Shown here piece by piece: positions 10,397 to 23,130 of a stretch of 64,000 bases of DNA. Origin of the DNA: Cryptomeria japonica (Eukaryota; Streptophyta; Pinopsida; Cupressales; Cupressaceae); NCBI RefSeq assembly GCF_030272615.1, contig NC_081410.1, positions 112,089,433-112,153,432 on the forward strand. Reading direction: 5' to 3'. The translations under genes were made by a program, and so were the position numbers. Position 1 is the stretch's first letter; every line of letters begins with the position of its first letter. A model generated the notes under the pieces. That model made no database searches. It had not been told where the DNA came from and saw only the letters and a program-made list of their open reading frames with translations.

Positions 10397-11896
10397 TGAC
10401 GAATAATGATGAATAGTAAGTACTCAACAGATATTGAGAGGGGGGTGAATCAATATAGACAAAAAATTTCTTAAACCACTTTGACTTCCAAGACTGCACT
10501 AACTGGTAAATAGAATCATCACTCAAAGTCAGAGAACTACCGGTAAAACACAGTGAGACTGTGAAAGACATAAACCGGTAACACTTAGATCTTCACCACA
10601 CCAAATATCTCCTATCCACTTCACCCCTATGCATAAACAAACAATTCATCAGAAATATAAAGACCACTGGATCATCATGCTTTACCACTTAACAGAAAAC
10701 ACTAATCATCACATGAAAAAGCATCACACATGACACACTGATTTTTCACATGGAAATCCAACTGGGAAAAACCACGGTGGGGATGAATACTAAGTTGTTC
10801 TTTGAACTCTTCCGAAGTCCACTTTGTTAGGAGCCTAATCCGGTTAAGGACTTTACAATAGGTTCTGCTAGGAACCGATCCTACTAGGGATCACCCAGTT
10901 AAGGGGGCTAAATACCCGGTTAAAGGTTAGAACCCTGTTAAAGGTTACCTCGCAAGAGGATTTGAAGAACTCATTGATTTGAGTCACCCTGTTAAAGGAT
11001 TTACACAAAGCCTATTAAAGCTACCTGATTAAGGGATTTTCCAACTGCTGAAATGGTTAGAAGCCAACAGGTAATACACTGATTTGATAACAACACTCAA
11101 TGCCAATGCAGATCCACTTTAGTTCCTTTGCTTCTGCAATCACACTCTGCGGGTATCAACACACTTTTCTGATCTGGCAAGAATGAAGTATCTCTTCACT
11201 TGTATACACACATAACATTTGCCAACAACTTCACAATGCAAATCATCGTCGACCTTATAGGAAACAAATAGGTCGGTAGCATAAACCCTAAACCCTAAAC
11301 ATTTGGGTTTATCAATACAGTCGGTTCAATCCTAATCGTTCAATCACATTGCATAGAGTAAAATGATTTTGAACAAATCTCAAGACGTTCTCCATCGTTC
11401 GTTCTTTGCCGCTTCTAGAAGCTGATAACCCATCACGCGCTCTCCACCATTTACTGAGACTTCGCACATTCCCGAGGTAGATAGGATCAATCTTCTTCAT
11501 GCAAGATCCTCAAGGAAATCCTTCACGCGCACAAGGCTAACGTGACAACATGATCTTTTCTCCATTTCAATGCTAACCCATCACAAGATGTCATCGGTTG
11601 AATCACACAAACTTGAAATGCATCAACCGGAAACCCTGAAGCTAAGACTACCAACTGGTAGTCATACCAAATGAAACCCCGATACAAAAATTTCCATATA
11701 CCGGTTCACATTCCAACATACTGCTTCACTTGAACCAACATACAACTTCACTTTTTCACATATATCGGTTCACATCATCATACCGATTCTCTTGCCAATT
11801 TGCTTACTTTAAAATACCAATTCATACTTCAGCATATTGACATCAATGACAACATACAATATCATCATGTCATCACACTCTGCACATATGCCAACA
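10397..11896 (-). repeat. 3' LTR of the copia element
   Basis: Starts TGACGAATAATG and ends ATGCCAACA on the plus strand, so on the coding strand it reads TGTTGG...TCA. It has a double AAACCCT motif at 11284-11299 and a cluster of CCGGTT-type motifs at 11640-11790, which would lie in U3 near the LTR start. Confidence 0.93.
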
Positions 11897-11911
11897 ATCT
11901 CCCCCTTTGGC
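11897..11911 (-). other. Polypurine tract of the copia element
   Basis: On the minus strand GCCAAAGGGGGAGAT directly precedes the LTR start TGTTGGC. This is the standard copia plus-strand primer tract. A similar tract at 11953-11968 may be a second copy. Confidence 0.9.
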
Positions 11912-12098
11912 ATTGATGGTAATATACAAAAATATCTCTCCGCTTCACATCTTCTCCCCCTTTGACAACAATGCCAAAGTGGAGGCACAGACATCCAAGT
12001 TCCACTATGTTGCTCCCCCTGAGGAGTAGCATCCTTCAACACATCAATCCTGAAAAGATTTGTCAATGTAATACCTGACTAATGTGGAGCACATACCT

Positions 12099-12985
12099 TT
12101 AGTTCACCTCTTGAAGGGGCAACACCCCTAATTCACCTCTTAAATAGGTAAATGTAGCCTTCGGTAGAGGCTTGGTGAATATATCTACTAACTGCTCCTT
12201 ACTGGAAACATGTTCCAATACAACTTCTTTGTTCTGAACCTTCTCTCTCAAGAAATGATACTTGAGTTCGAAGTGCTTGGTTCTAGCATGCAAAACCAGA
12301 TTCTTGGAAATATTAATTGCACTTGTGTTGTCACAAAAGATACTCACCGGTTCAAATACAGGGACTTTGAAACCACTTAATACATGTTTCATCCAAATTG
12401 TCTGAGTGCAATTCATAAATGCCGCTACATATTTTGCTTCTGTTGTAGACTGGGAGATACAACTCTGCTTCTTACTCATCCATGAGACTAGTCTAACACC
12501 AAGAAAGAATGCTCCGCCGGTTGTGCTCTTCCGGTCGTCCACATTACCAACCCAATCAACATTTGTAAACACTTTGAGATTGAAATCATTACTATATGGA
12601 TACCACAATCCATAGTCAATAGTTCCCTTTAGATATCTAAGAATTCGCTTGACTTCTACCAAGTGGGATTCTCTTGGACTTTTCTGGAAACGTGCAGTAA
12701 TGCCCACTGCATGTGCAATGTCCGGTCTGTTGTGTACTGCATAGTGCAACTTACCAATCATTGATCGGTATTCCTTCTCATTCACCAATGCTGAGTCATC
12801 TTCTTTTGACAATTTACAACCGGTCACCATCGGTGTACCCACCAGTTTGTTGTCTTCCATGCCAAAGGTCTTCAACACCTCTTTGACATACTTGGACTAA
12901 GTGATAAAGATACCATCTTCCAGTTATTGAATCTGTAGTCCAATGAAAAACTTAATCTCTCCGATAAGTGACATCTCAAATTCCT
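12099..12985 (-). pseudogene. Copia RT C-terminus and RNase H
   Basis: An open frame of 259 codons (12099-12878) carries the copia C-terminal signatures: YRSMIGKLHYA, RPDIAHAVG, LRYLKGT, DWVGNVDDRKSTTGGAFFLG, QSTTEAKYVA and DIFTKPLP. The stretch up to about 12985 continues the RT in the same sense (FFIGLQIQ) but has in-frame stops near 12898 and 12929. RNase H removes the RNA strand during reverse transcription. This copy cannot be made as part of a full polyprotein. Confidence 0.9.
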
Positions 12986-13012
12986 TCTTCATCTCATATG
13001 CAAATGCATGGC

Positions 13013-14107
13013 TCATCTTGTCATCTCCACCAAAATTATGTCATCAACAAATACTTCACATATCAGAATCTGATCTCCTTCTGACTTCAGATAGATATTG
13101 TTATCTTCACTTGTTCTTTCAATTCCAATCTTCACAAGATGGGAGTGTAAACGTTCACACCATGCTCTAGGTGTCTGCTTCAATCCATACAAGGCTTTAT
13201 GTAGCCTACACACCATATCATTGTCTTCTGATAGAGCAAACCCATCTGGTTGTTCTATATACAATTCCTCTTCAAGTATTCCATTCAGGAATGCAAATTT
13301 TACATCCATCTGATACACTTTGAATCCCTTGAAGGCTGCATATGCAAGAAGCATTCAAAATCCTTCCAATCTAGCTACTGGAGAAAAGGTTTCTCCATAG
13401 TCTTCTCCTTCTTCTTGAGCATATCCCTTACATACCAGTCTGGCTTTGTTTCTTACCACTGTGCCATCTTCATTTAGCTTGTTTCTGAAAACCCATTTGG
13501 TGCCAATAACATTTTTATGCTCAGGTCTAGGTACCAAAGACCATGTACCATTCTTTTCTATCTGGTCAAGTTCCTCTTCCATAGCCTTGATCCAGTCTTC
13601 ATCTTTATGTGCCTCTTTAAATATTTTAGGCTCAAATTTAGAGATCGTGCAAGAGTTTTCTCTAACCTTTCTTCTTGTAAGAATTCCTGCATCCTTATCT
13701 CCTATGATCTGCTTTGGATCATGATTCAATTTTACATACCTAGGAATGATCTTAATAGATTCCTCTTGCTTTTCTTCTTCATCCTCATCTTCATCAGCAT
13801 CAACATCTACCGGTGTAGAAGCACTGTTACTGGTACTTGGTTGTTTTGCAACCGGTTCCCAGAAGGTTACAACTGGTTCATCTATCACTTGCTCACTGCC
13901 GGTTTCCTTAGGTTTATTAGAGGTTTCATCAACTCTAACATTGATACTTTCAACAATTCTCTGAGTCCTATTGTTGAAACACTTGAGAGCTTTGCTCTTG
14001 GTGGAATATCCTAGGAGCATTCCCTCATCACATTTTGCATCAAACTTGCTCTGGTGTTCACTCCTCTTGATATAACACTTGCTACCAAACACTCTAAAGT
14101 ATCTCAC
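13013..14107 (-). pseudogene. Copia reverse transcriptase, broken
   Basis: Two frames, 13355-14107 and 13013-13354, carry RT in order: WIKAMEEELDQIEKNGTWSL, GTKWVFRNKLNEDGTV, KARLVCKGYAQ, then QMDVKFAFLNG, ALYGLKQTPRAW and the catalytic FVDDII in place of the usual YVDDI. A stop separates them after ETFSPVARLEGF. The linker before RT is acidic (DADEDEDEEEKQEE). A stop near 14130 also cuts it from the integrase frame, where the family has Trp (probable TGG to TAG change). Confidence 0.9.
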
Positions 14108-14125
14108 TACAGGAGTCTTACCGAT

Positions 14126-15013
14126 CTAATACTCATAAGGTGTTTTATCCTTACCTTTCTTGATGAGTACCCAGTTCATAGTGTAGACTGTAGTGCTCAC
14201 CACTTCTCTCCAAAAAATGTGAGCAACCTTTCCTTGAATCAACATTGTTCTGGCTGCTTCAACTACAGTCCAGTTGTTCCTTTCTGCTAGGCCATTCTGT
14301 TGTGGAGTCCGGGGGGTAGACAGTTGCCTCTTGATGCCATTTTCTTCACAGTACTTATTGAACTCACTAGAAGTGAACTCACCTCCTTGGTCAATTCTAA
14401 GGCATTTGATTCTCTTACCACTTTCTTTTTCAACCAGTGCTCTGAAGGCTTTGAACTTTCCAAAAGCTTCAGACTTGTCTTTCAAGAATGTGACCCACAT
14501 CATTATTGAGCAATCATCAGTAAGAATCATAAAGTATCTATCTCCTTGAACACTCCTAGTTTTCACAGGACCACACAAATCAGTATGCACAAGATCAAGT
14601 AAATTTTCTGTTGTGAAAGATTTACCTTTGAAGGTTGAGGAAGACATTTTCCCCAGTTGACATTCTTTGCACAGAGGATTCTCTAGTTTGTTCAGCACAC
14701 ACAGTCCTCTAACTGCCTTGATCTTACTGGCCTTCATAATATTATCAAAATTTACATGGCAAAGTCTCTTATGCCATATCCAATTGTCATCAAACTTAGC
14801 CATTAGACATTGGTTGATATTTGCATTTAACTGAAATAGGTTACCTTTGGTCTGCATACCGGTGGCCATCAGTTCACCACTCTTTCCTTTTATTTTGCAC
14901 ACTCCATCTTTGAATTCTAGAGTGAGTCCATTATCATTCAACTGAGCAACACTCAGAAGGTTATGCCTTGGACCTTCTACCCAATACACATTATCAACAC
15001 TACTTTTTTCCAT
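14126..15013 (-). pseudogene. Copia GAG-pre-integrase and integrase core
   Basis: The zinc-binding HHCC module is visible (WHKRLCHVNFDNI ... CKECQLGKM). The DDE core follows: first Asp in HTDLCGPV, second in LRIDQGGEF, where the usual SDRGGEF has changed, and Glu in QNGLAERNN. The frame ends at the stop after TPYEY. Integrase inserts the cDNA into the host genome. It lies between protease and RT, the copia order. Confidence 0.92.
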
Positions 15014-16191
15014 TTAGAGAGATGGACCCTTTTCCTTTTACCATACAAGGTGCATCATTACCAAATCGGACTACACCTCCATCATACTCTTCCAAAGACA
15101 GAAACTTTCTCCGGTCACTATTCATGTGGTGAGAACAACCACTGTCAATAATCCATTCATTAGACTTATCAAAGCGGGAGACAAGAGCCTTCTTGTCTAA
15201 CACATCTTCCTTGACAACTACGAATACTATGTCTTCACTTTCTTCATCTTTTGATTCATCACCATTGACACCTTCATCAACTGCAACAAGATAGTTTCTC
15301 CTATTTCCTCCTTTGAACTTTTTAAACCTCTCTGGTTTGTCCTTATTATCACTATTATGACAGTTAACAACAATGTGTCCAATCCTATTGCAAGAAAAGC
15401 ATTTCAAAGGGAGCTTACCTCTGTATTTACTAGTTCCCTTAGGAAGTCTCTTGGCTAGAAGAGCTTCGAATTCCATCAAGATCTCCTCATCATCCATATC
15501 TTTGCTTTGTCTAGGTTCACAACTGGTACTAACTTCTTTACCCTTTCTAGATAGTGCAACAGATGCTTTAAAGGCTGAATCAGTCTTCTGAACACTGCCA
15601 TCATAACTATTTAGCTCATAAGCGGTCAACTTAGCAATGATAGAATCAAGGGACACCTTTGTCTTGTCAATAGATCTCAACTCCTGAATAGTGGCAACCC
15701 TTATTGCATAGACCGGTAATAAGGTTCTCAAAACTTTGCTAACAATGGTGGAACCATCCATTGTACCTCCTGCACTCTTGATGTCTCCAACAATAGTTTT
15801 AATCCTTATCCCATATTGTTGAATGGTCTCTCCTTCAACCATCTGCATATCTTCAAACTTTCCTCTAAGGCTTTCTTCCTTAGCTTGCTTCACATGCTCA
15901 TCAACGCCATAGATAGACTCCAGAGTATCCCATACATCTTTGGGATTGTCTTTTTCCTGAACATCTATAAACTTAACATCAAATAGGTTGTTGATGAGAG
16001 CTTCCATTACTTGCCCATTCTCCTGAATTTCTCTTCTTTTTATCATCAGTGAGAGTACCGGTAGGAACAACATAAGTATTCTCAACATAGCTCCAGTGTT
16101 GAGCACCCATACTTTTAATGTATATCTTCATTATGTCCTTCCATATCTTAAAGTTATCTTTATTGAACTTAGGACCATCCCTCTTCATCAT
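15000..16191 (-). pseudogene. Copia gag with zinc knuckle, and protease
   Basis: The gag start (MMKRDGPKFNKDNFKIWK) is in the frame 15979-16191 and continues after a frameshift near 16050-16100 in the frame 15000-16106. Gag shows a UBN2-type capsid region (VWDTLESIYG, LRGKFEDMQM) and one CCHC knuckle, CFSCNRIGHIVVNC. The protease follows with WIIDSGCSHHMN and is fused to the integrase region by a short frame overlap near 15000-15013. Gag packages the RNA; the protease would cleave the polyprotein. Confidence 0.9.
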
Positions 16192-16247
16192 TAGAATAGG
16201 ATCTTTTCCTCAAGCGGTTAAGCTTACAACACAGAGGACTTGGAGGA

Positions 16248-16260
16248 GGCTCTGATACCA
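16248..16260 (-). other. Primer binding site, initiator tRNA-Met type
   Basis: The minus strand reads TGGTATCAGAGCC two bases after the 5' LTR. This is the usual plant copia primer site complementary to the 3' end of initiator tRNA-Met. Confidence 0.95.
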
Positions 16261-16262
16261 AT

Positions 16263-17780
16263 TGATGAATAATGATGAATAGTAAGTACTCAACATATAC
16301 TGAGAGGGGGGGGGGGTGAATCAGTATAGACAAAAACTTTCTTAAACCACTTTGACTGTCAAAATTGCACTAACTGGTAAACAGAATCACTGCTCAAAGT
16401 CAGGGCACTACCGGTAAAACACAGTGAGACTGTGAAAGACATAAACCGGTAACACTTAGATCTTTACCACACCAAATATCTCCTATCCACTTCACCCATA
16501 TGCATAAACAAGTAATTCATCAGAAATATAAAGACCACTGGATCAACATGCTTTACCACTTAACAAAAAACACTAATCATCACATGAAAAAGCATCACAC
16601 ATGACACATTGATTTTTCACGTGGAAACCCAACTGGGAAAAACTACGATGGGGATGAATACCCACAAGTTGTTCTTTGAATTCTTCTGAAGTCCGCTCTA
16701 TTAGGAGCCTAGTCCGGTTAAGGACTTTACAATAGGTTCTGCTAGGAAGCAATCCTGCTAGGGATCACCTGGTTAAGGGATGGTTCAATACTCGGTTAAA
16801 GGTTAGAACCTTGTTAAAGGTTAGAACCTTGTTAAAGGTTAGAACCTTGTTAAAGGTTACCTCACAAGAGGATTTGAAGAACTCATTGATTTAAGTCAGC
16901 CTCTTAAAGGATTTACACAAAGTTGTTAAAGCTACCCGATTAAGGGATTTTCCAACTGTTGAAATGGTTAGAAGTCAACAGGTAATACACTGATCTGATA
17001 ACAACACTCAATGCCAATGTAGATCCACTTTAGTTCCTTTGCTTCTGCAATCACACTCTACAGGTATCAACACACTTTTCCGATCTAGCAAGAATCAAGT
17101 ATCTCTTCACTTGGATACACACATAACATTTGCCAACAACTTCACAATGCAAATCATCATCGACCTTATAGGAAACAGATAGGTCGGTAGCATAAACCCT
17201 AAACATTTAGGTTTATCAATACAGTCGGTTCAATCCTGACCGTTCAATCACATTGCATAGAGTAAAATGATCTTGAACAAGTCTCAAGACTTTCTCCATC
17301 ATTTGTTCTTTGTCGCTTGTGGAAGCTAATAACCCATCACGCGTTCTCCACCGTTTACCGAGACTTTGCACATTCCTGAGGTAGATAGGATCAATCTTCT
17401 TCATGCAAGATCCTCAAGGAAATCCTTCACGTGCACAAGGCTGACGTGGCAACACGATCTGATCTCCATTTCAATGCTAACCCATCATAGGATGTTGTCA
17501 GTCGAATCACACAGACTTGAGATGCATCAACTGGAAACCCTGAAGCTGAGACTACCAACCGGTAGTCATACCAAATGAAACCCCAATACAAAACTTTCCA
17601 TATACCGGTTCACATTCCAACATACCGCTTCACTTGAACCAACATATCGCTTCACTTTTTCACATATACCGGTTCTCTTGCCAGTTTGCTTACTTCAATA
17701 TACCGGTTCATACTTCAGCGTATTGACATCAATGACAACATACAATATCATCATGTCATCACATTGCACATATGCCAACA
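16263..17780 (-). repeat. 5' LTR of the copia element
   Basis: Pairs with 10397-11896. It is 18 bases longer, mostly because an 18-base unit GGTTAGAACCTTGTTAAA is repeated in tandem at about 16801-16857, and a G run at 16306-16315 has expanded. It ends ATGCCAACA at 17780, followed by the TTTAT duplication. Confidence 0.93.
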
Positions 17781-17785
17781 TTTAT

Positions 17786-20282
17786 TGTTGGTCTCAACAG
17801 ATGATTTGAATTTCAGAAGTTTTCAATGCTGCTCATCTCGAACTAGGTTTTATCCATGAGATTAAATTGGCTTGTCACTTTCAAGATGGTAATCATATCG
17901 ATTGACTGAAATTTCAGTTGTAGTAAGGTTTTAATGATCAATGATGAAGATTTAATGAACAATGAAATTATCTAGCCTAACCTTCTTATTGAATGAAGTT
18001 TCTGCACTATGGGTTCTTACAAGGTGACATAGAAAGAGACTGCTTCGGATGATGGTCAATGCACCTCTCAACTATCTAATCTTTTTTTAATACAATATGA
18101 AGATAAATCATATGCTTTCAATAGCTTATCTGTGTAGGTTCAATTAATAGCTAACAGTTGAGCTGGTGGTTTGGAAAATGTGTTGTTTGTTTGATGTGCA
18201 TGGAATGTTTATAACAAGACCTTGAATGCTTGTATTTGTACTAGAAACAAGCCTCAAAGGAGCATAGGGTTGCTTGTATATCTTTCATGTATTCTAATAT
18301 TCACTTTTCTACTTTAAGAATCAAGTTTTGTGCAGAATTATGGATTGAGGCTGCTTCAGAATTAACTAGCAAGAAGCAACAGTGCTCCTTTGCAGGTGAT
18401 ATAGACATAGTACTAGTTTTTGTGATCTAGATGGCATTTGTATACTTCAGCAAGGATACCTAAACAAGGAAAGGAGTGAATCACAATATAGAGGAAATAG
18501 TGCGGCTGGGTCTTAAGAATTTCTTTTGATATTCCTGGTTGTAGCTTATCCAGGATTGTATGTATCTTATATAATGTAATTAGCAGACTATAACATCCTT
18601 TGATTTCTCTGATCCAATAATGGATCTAGGCTAGACCAGAGGTTTTATTCCCTCCATTCTTTCCTATCGGTTCCCACACTGAATGGATATGTAAAATCAA
18701 TTTTAATAATAATAAAATTATTGGCTTCAACCTTTTATCAATAAAAAAAAATAGAACAATGGTTAACTATTAACATGCGTTGAGAACTTCATAAAAAAGT
18801 GGTATAATGTTTCCTTTGTAAAAAAATGAATATTTATTTAATAAAAATATCAATTGATCAGGTAGTAATGGTCCACTCACAGTTAGAATCATGTAAGAAA
18901 ACTTTCCATGAAATAGGATTGGAAATTATTAGACTATATATTACATGAGGTATAAGACAAAATAGTGAAGGATAAGGATTTTAACTTTACCTAGCCACAT
19001 GTTCAAAAACATAATGCAATATGTATTTGGAGGTTTGTGTACCCACTTGAGATCATACCAACCCTTGATTAAGAACATCCCATCTATTATTATTGCTTAA
19101 TCTTGTTGACATTTTTCTCTAATATAGCCAACTGTGATTTTTATAATTTTATTTCAAGATTTGTCAATTTGACTATGCAATTGTTATCAACTAGCATATA
19201 ATCGACTTTGAGATCTCTATAAATAAATTCCAACTCTACCCATAAGACCGACATGACATTTTTTTTATTATGATTTTCACAACTTTAGGCTCTGGAAATG
19301 GACATAATCAAGTAGAGTTTTAATATATTTGATCAACCTAACCCATTAATATGGTATAACTATACACAACCATTCCCCGTCATGAAGGAGTAATGAGTAG
19401 TTTTTAGAGATTTTCTCTCCCCCTATAAAAAAAAATTGTACATCTCCTCGTGTCTAAGTATAAGAGAACCTTTTATTTTTGAATTTTATCTGACATTGTA
19501 TTATTTTAATAAAAATATTCTAATAGCTTAGTATTTTACCAATTCTTCAAATGATATAGAGACCTGTTGGTTATATTATAACCACATTTTCACATATTAG
19601 TATTTCATATTATTACATTAAACAAATACAAATACCATTTGGGATGATCTTTTGACTCTGCTACAAATGTGACTCTTTTCAAGTATACAATATTTAAAAT
19701 TATGTTTATGGGATTATGACTATCTACTTGATTTGCTTAAGTTTCATGTTTGTCATGAATCTAGTTCTTTTGGCTGGCTATGCCTTATAATAAGGTCAAA
19801 AGGATTTGGATATCACTTAGCAAAATACACTTTCTTAAGTGAATAAATCAAACTTCTTGAAAGAGCATGGACGAAGTAACCTTCATCTTATGGATCCACT
19901 GTCATCTTAAGATCATGTTATAGCCTATATCCTTACCTAAGATATAAAAATTAGTTGGATTTTCTTTGTACCTATTGTGATTTGGAGAGCAGTTTTCTAA
20001 AAGGAGGTGCCTTTAAATTGTAGATTGAATGAAAATAAAGCTATATTGATTGTATCCACATCATCATTCATAATTTTTTTTTTATGTAATCATTGTACAA
20101 CCAAATTTGAAGGTATGATGTAGGATTTTTACTTGTATCATTAAGTCCCTCATTCAATGGATATATTATAGACCAATGTAATCGATTTAAGATTGTTGAC
20201 GAGCAAGATATTTTGACTGTCTAGAATTTATTTATTATTACTTATCTATATATCTATATTTTAATCACATTAAAAAAAGAAA
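17786..20282. other. Intergenic DNA, no recognised gene
   Basis: About 2.5 kb of AT-rich single-copy-looking sequence. No long frame, tRNA, rRNA or terminal repeat pair is visible. It continues the DNA into which the copia element inserted. Confidence 0.6.
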
Positions 20283-22330
20283 AATCCACTTTCCTTGCCT
20301 CAGAATTAGTTTCATTCCCAACCTTGTTTCTCACACAAACATACCAAAGACCTATATTTACAACATTATCTGTGACTTTCTATACTACACCCTCGGGGGC
20401 TTTGTCTACCTTAGTGACAACAACCAATGTTCTTTCCCCTATTTTATCTACTCGTTGATACTGTATGCGGGAAAAGTGGGCGAATAAAACTTAATATGTA
20501 AAAATTTAGTTAATACTAGTCCACACACACACACAAGACTTCTTGGTGCAAGCTATGGAGTAACGTAGTGTTACTCAACTTCCCAAGGAGGGTCCCATGG
20601 TTCTCTATCTCACAATGTCCCTCAAACCAACATTTTTGCTCTCAGATCACTGAGCAAAATGGTTTAGGGATGGCAAATATGAGAACGAGAGATGCTTTTG
20701 CTAAATTTAGTATGAAATAGATGCGAAGCTATGTATGATGCTAAGAATGCAATAAACTAGATGATAAGATGACGAGATTAGTAAGAATACTATCCTAGCA
20801 TGATATATTTAATCTATGATTGAGCTAAAATGATAAAGAACTTATTCTAAACATGCATATTTAGTCTAATTTCTGATCTAAAAGAGGCTAAATGATGAGC
20901 ATATATGAAATGAAAGCTTGAAAGAATTTGAGCATAAGTGTGATGCTTCAAATTTGAAAGATGATTGTTAAGAATGGAGGAATGAGAGCTCTATTTATAG
21001 CATAAACAGGGCAATGGATGGTCAAGATTGAATGGTTTAATCAAGGGTCAAGTTTGAAAGTTGGGGGATCCATGTGCACAATTTGTACCAATGAAATGGT
21101 GACAAGTGTCAACATAGGGTTGGGTTGAAAGAAGAGGTTGGAGGCATTAAAGGCCTGAGAAGACCTCATGGTTATCTAAAGGCTAAGGGTCAAGTCTAAG
21201 TTAGGCTTACCCACTGGATTAAGAGTTAATCCAAGGATAAACTTTTGTGCAAATGATTAAGAGATAATCATGGTCAAATCATTAATGGCCTGATGAGACC
21301 TTTGGGTTGGGTAGAGGTTGAGTCAAAACAAATGTTTTAACCATGTAGGAGGGTTTGAGTTAACCATTAATGGTTATTGGAGACTTTGTGGATTAAGTGG
21401 TTGAAGGTTGGAAGCTTTCAAAGGTTATCAAAGACTTTAAGGGTTTTGGTGGTTGAAGGTTGAAAACCTTTAATGGTTATCAAAGACTTTGGGCCATTTG
21501 AGAAGTGACCTCCCTTTGCTTAGGGATGTGACAAAGTTTAGAGGAGGGTTAGGTTAATTAGAAGCGATTAGAAGATTCTAGAAGGGATTAGGAAGGGGTT
21601 TGGGATTTTGCAAGTGGATGGGGGGATAATAGGATTTAATTGAAATTAAATGATTTAATTCAATTTGGTTGTAATTTGGAGAAATTAAATAAATTGGATT
21701 TATTCAATTTTAGGATAACTTTTTAATTAAATTTGAATTTAATTAAAAGTGGATAGGGGGTTTAATTGAATAAAATGATTTATTCATTAAATGGGTATAG
21801 TGAATTTAATTTAAATAAATTGAGTAATTTATTTAATTAAATAGAGGAATGTGGATAATTTAATTAAATTGGATTTAATTAAATAGAGAAATGAACATAA
21901 AATATTCATTTAGGAATGTGGTCATTTTTATACGTCTACAGATACATTCTAATCGATTCACATGTGGGGAAGTCCAGAGCAACATATGACACATTCAGTA
22001 TTATGCTCTCCTTGGGAGCTATATATTGCATTATGATGCATGGAATATTCTCGTAGACATCTTGTGGTTGCCTATGCACAATAACCCTTGTTATACCAGG
22101 TAAATAAACCATGGTGAGATTTGGAGCATTGGGCTTGCATACATTGAGTATTATAGGAGTGCCATCGATACCCTTTCCTATTCCTGCAATCTCCTCTGTA
22201 ATTGAATTGAGTATTTTTTTTGTTATACTCGATTCTGCAATGAACTGTTTCTTTCCATTGTATTCAATAATGGTTTGGCATTCCTTCGGTTTGTAGTTCT
22301 GCAATCTGATAACTTGTAGTTTCCCATTAC
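20283..22330 (-). pseudogene. Dynamin-related protein 4 (DRP4C-like) GTPase-domain pseudogene, split by a solo LTR
   Basis: The upstream part (22330 down to 21941) encodes a dynamin GTPase stretch: VIRLQNYK, EEIAGIGKGI, NLTMVYLPGITRV (normally DLPG), then YIAPKESIILNV and DFPTCESIRM. The downstream part (20461 to 20283) continues in the same frame with VDKIGERTLVVVTKVDKAPEG and NIGLWYVCVRNKVGNE. Removing the solo LTR and one GATAC copy restores exact frame continuity across the junction. The Asp-to-Tyr change in the DLPG motif, a TAG stop in the second half, and the absence of the P-loop and stalk regions make it a pseudogene. Plant DRP4 proteins are cytosolic dynamin-like GTPases. Confidence 0.85.
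20462..21940 (-). mobile_element. Solo LTR inserted in the dynamin pseudogene (1,479 bp)
   Basis: Bounded by TGTATGCGGG and GTCTACA, with a perfect target duplication GATAC at 20457-20461 and 21941-21945. The ends and a minus-strand TATA box (GCTATAAATAGAGCT, plus 20988-21002) indicate minus orientation. No interior or second LTR is present. The target lies inside a dynamin exon, so the insertion is defined at single-base level. Confidence 0.9.
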
Positions 22331-23130
22331 AAAATCAATCAATATATTTTTTTATTAATATAATCTTTCATAATATGGAAGATGATTTACCTAGTGATGA
22401 TTTGGGGGAAAATTATTATTATAAGAACAAAGCAACAATTTTGGCATTCCCATTAGCAACACGTTTGCAGTTCCTCTCTTCACTTGCATTGCAGGGCCAT
22501 TGCCACACATAAATTTGAATACTTTATTCATGACTATCACACTTTGTAATTTACAAGAACAATGTTCGTTCTTAATAATCGTCAAAGAATATGAGGTTTT
22601 AGAGGTGTTGATTAATTATTAATTTTTTATTTTTTTGAGATGGAATAAAATAAATTGCAGCGTTTTAAATGAGAATATTGTTTAGAGACGTGAGGTAAGA
22701 AATGTTTCAGTTGTTTGAAAGTTGTTTCTGCAACCTAATAAATGAAGATATTGGTTGGAGTTAAGATTTATTTTCAACATATTCTCATTTAAAATTTTGC
22801 CAGTGACTCTATATCCCTAGGCTGATTTTGGTGACAAGAATGGTGTAATTGAATTCCCACTTAAAGGCCTGGCTGATGCAGAAAACTGGAGTCATGTGTA
22901 GGTGCTAAATTGAAATTTATACTTTTATAGCTAGTTTTATTGAAGGTATTTGAATAAAAAGTTCAAGGTAAATCTTCTCATTCAAAATAGTAAATCAACA
23001 TTCAAAACAACAAATCAACATTTCCTAAATTTTCTTGGTTTTATAATAATTTTGATTTGGCTTCAAGTATTTAAAACACATTTTGAGGTTCCAGATTGCA
23101 TTCAGTATTTATTTGAACAAAATTAGAAAC
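22331..23130. other. Region upstream of the dynamin pseudogene
   Basis: I see no recognisable exon here. The minus frame 22391-22585 shows no dynamin motif, so the P-loop exon seems to be lost or too degraded to read. Confidence 0.5.

Larger units (their letters stand above)
10397..17780 (-). mobile_element. Complete Ty1/copia retrotransposon, decayed (7,384 bp)
   Basis: Two LTRs of 1,500 and 1,518 bases bound a 4.4 kb interior, and a perfect target duplication TTTAT stands at 10392-10396 and 17781-17785. On the minus strand the order is LTR, initiator-Met primer site, gag, protease, integrase, RT, RNase H, polypurine tract, LTR; integrase before RT defines copia. Stops and frameshifts break the polyprotein at several places, and by eye the LTRs differ by several percent with small indels, so the copy is old and not autonomous. 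It shares its family with the solo LTR at 7460-8959. Confidence 0.95.

Noticed and set aside
10132-10416. Four small ORFs around 10.2-10.4 kb
   Set aside because: Microsatellite translation again, in all frames and both strands.
7460-11896. One copia element with LTRs at 7460-8959 and 10397-11896
   Set aside because: The two blocks have different flanking duplications (AATAT/AAGAT and TTTAT), no polypurine tract or primer site faces the 8960-10396 interval, and the 10397 LTR pairs with 16263-17780.
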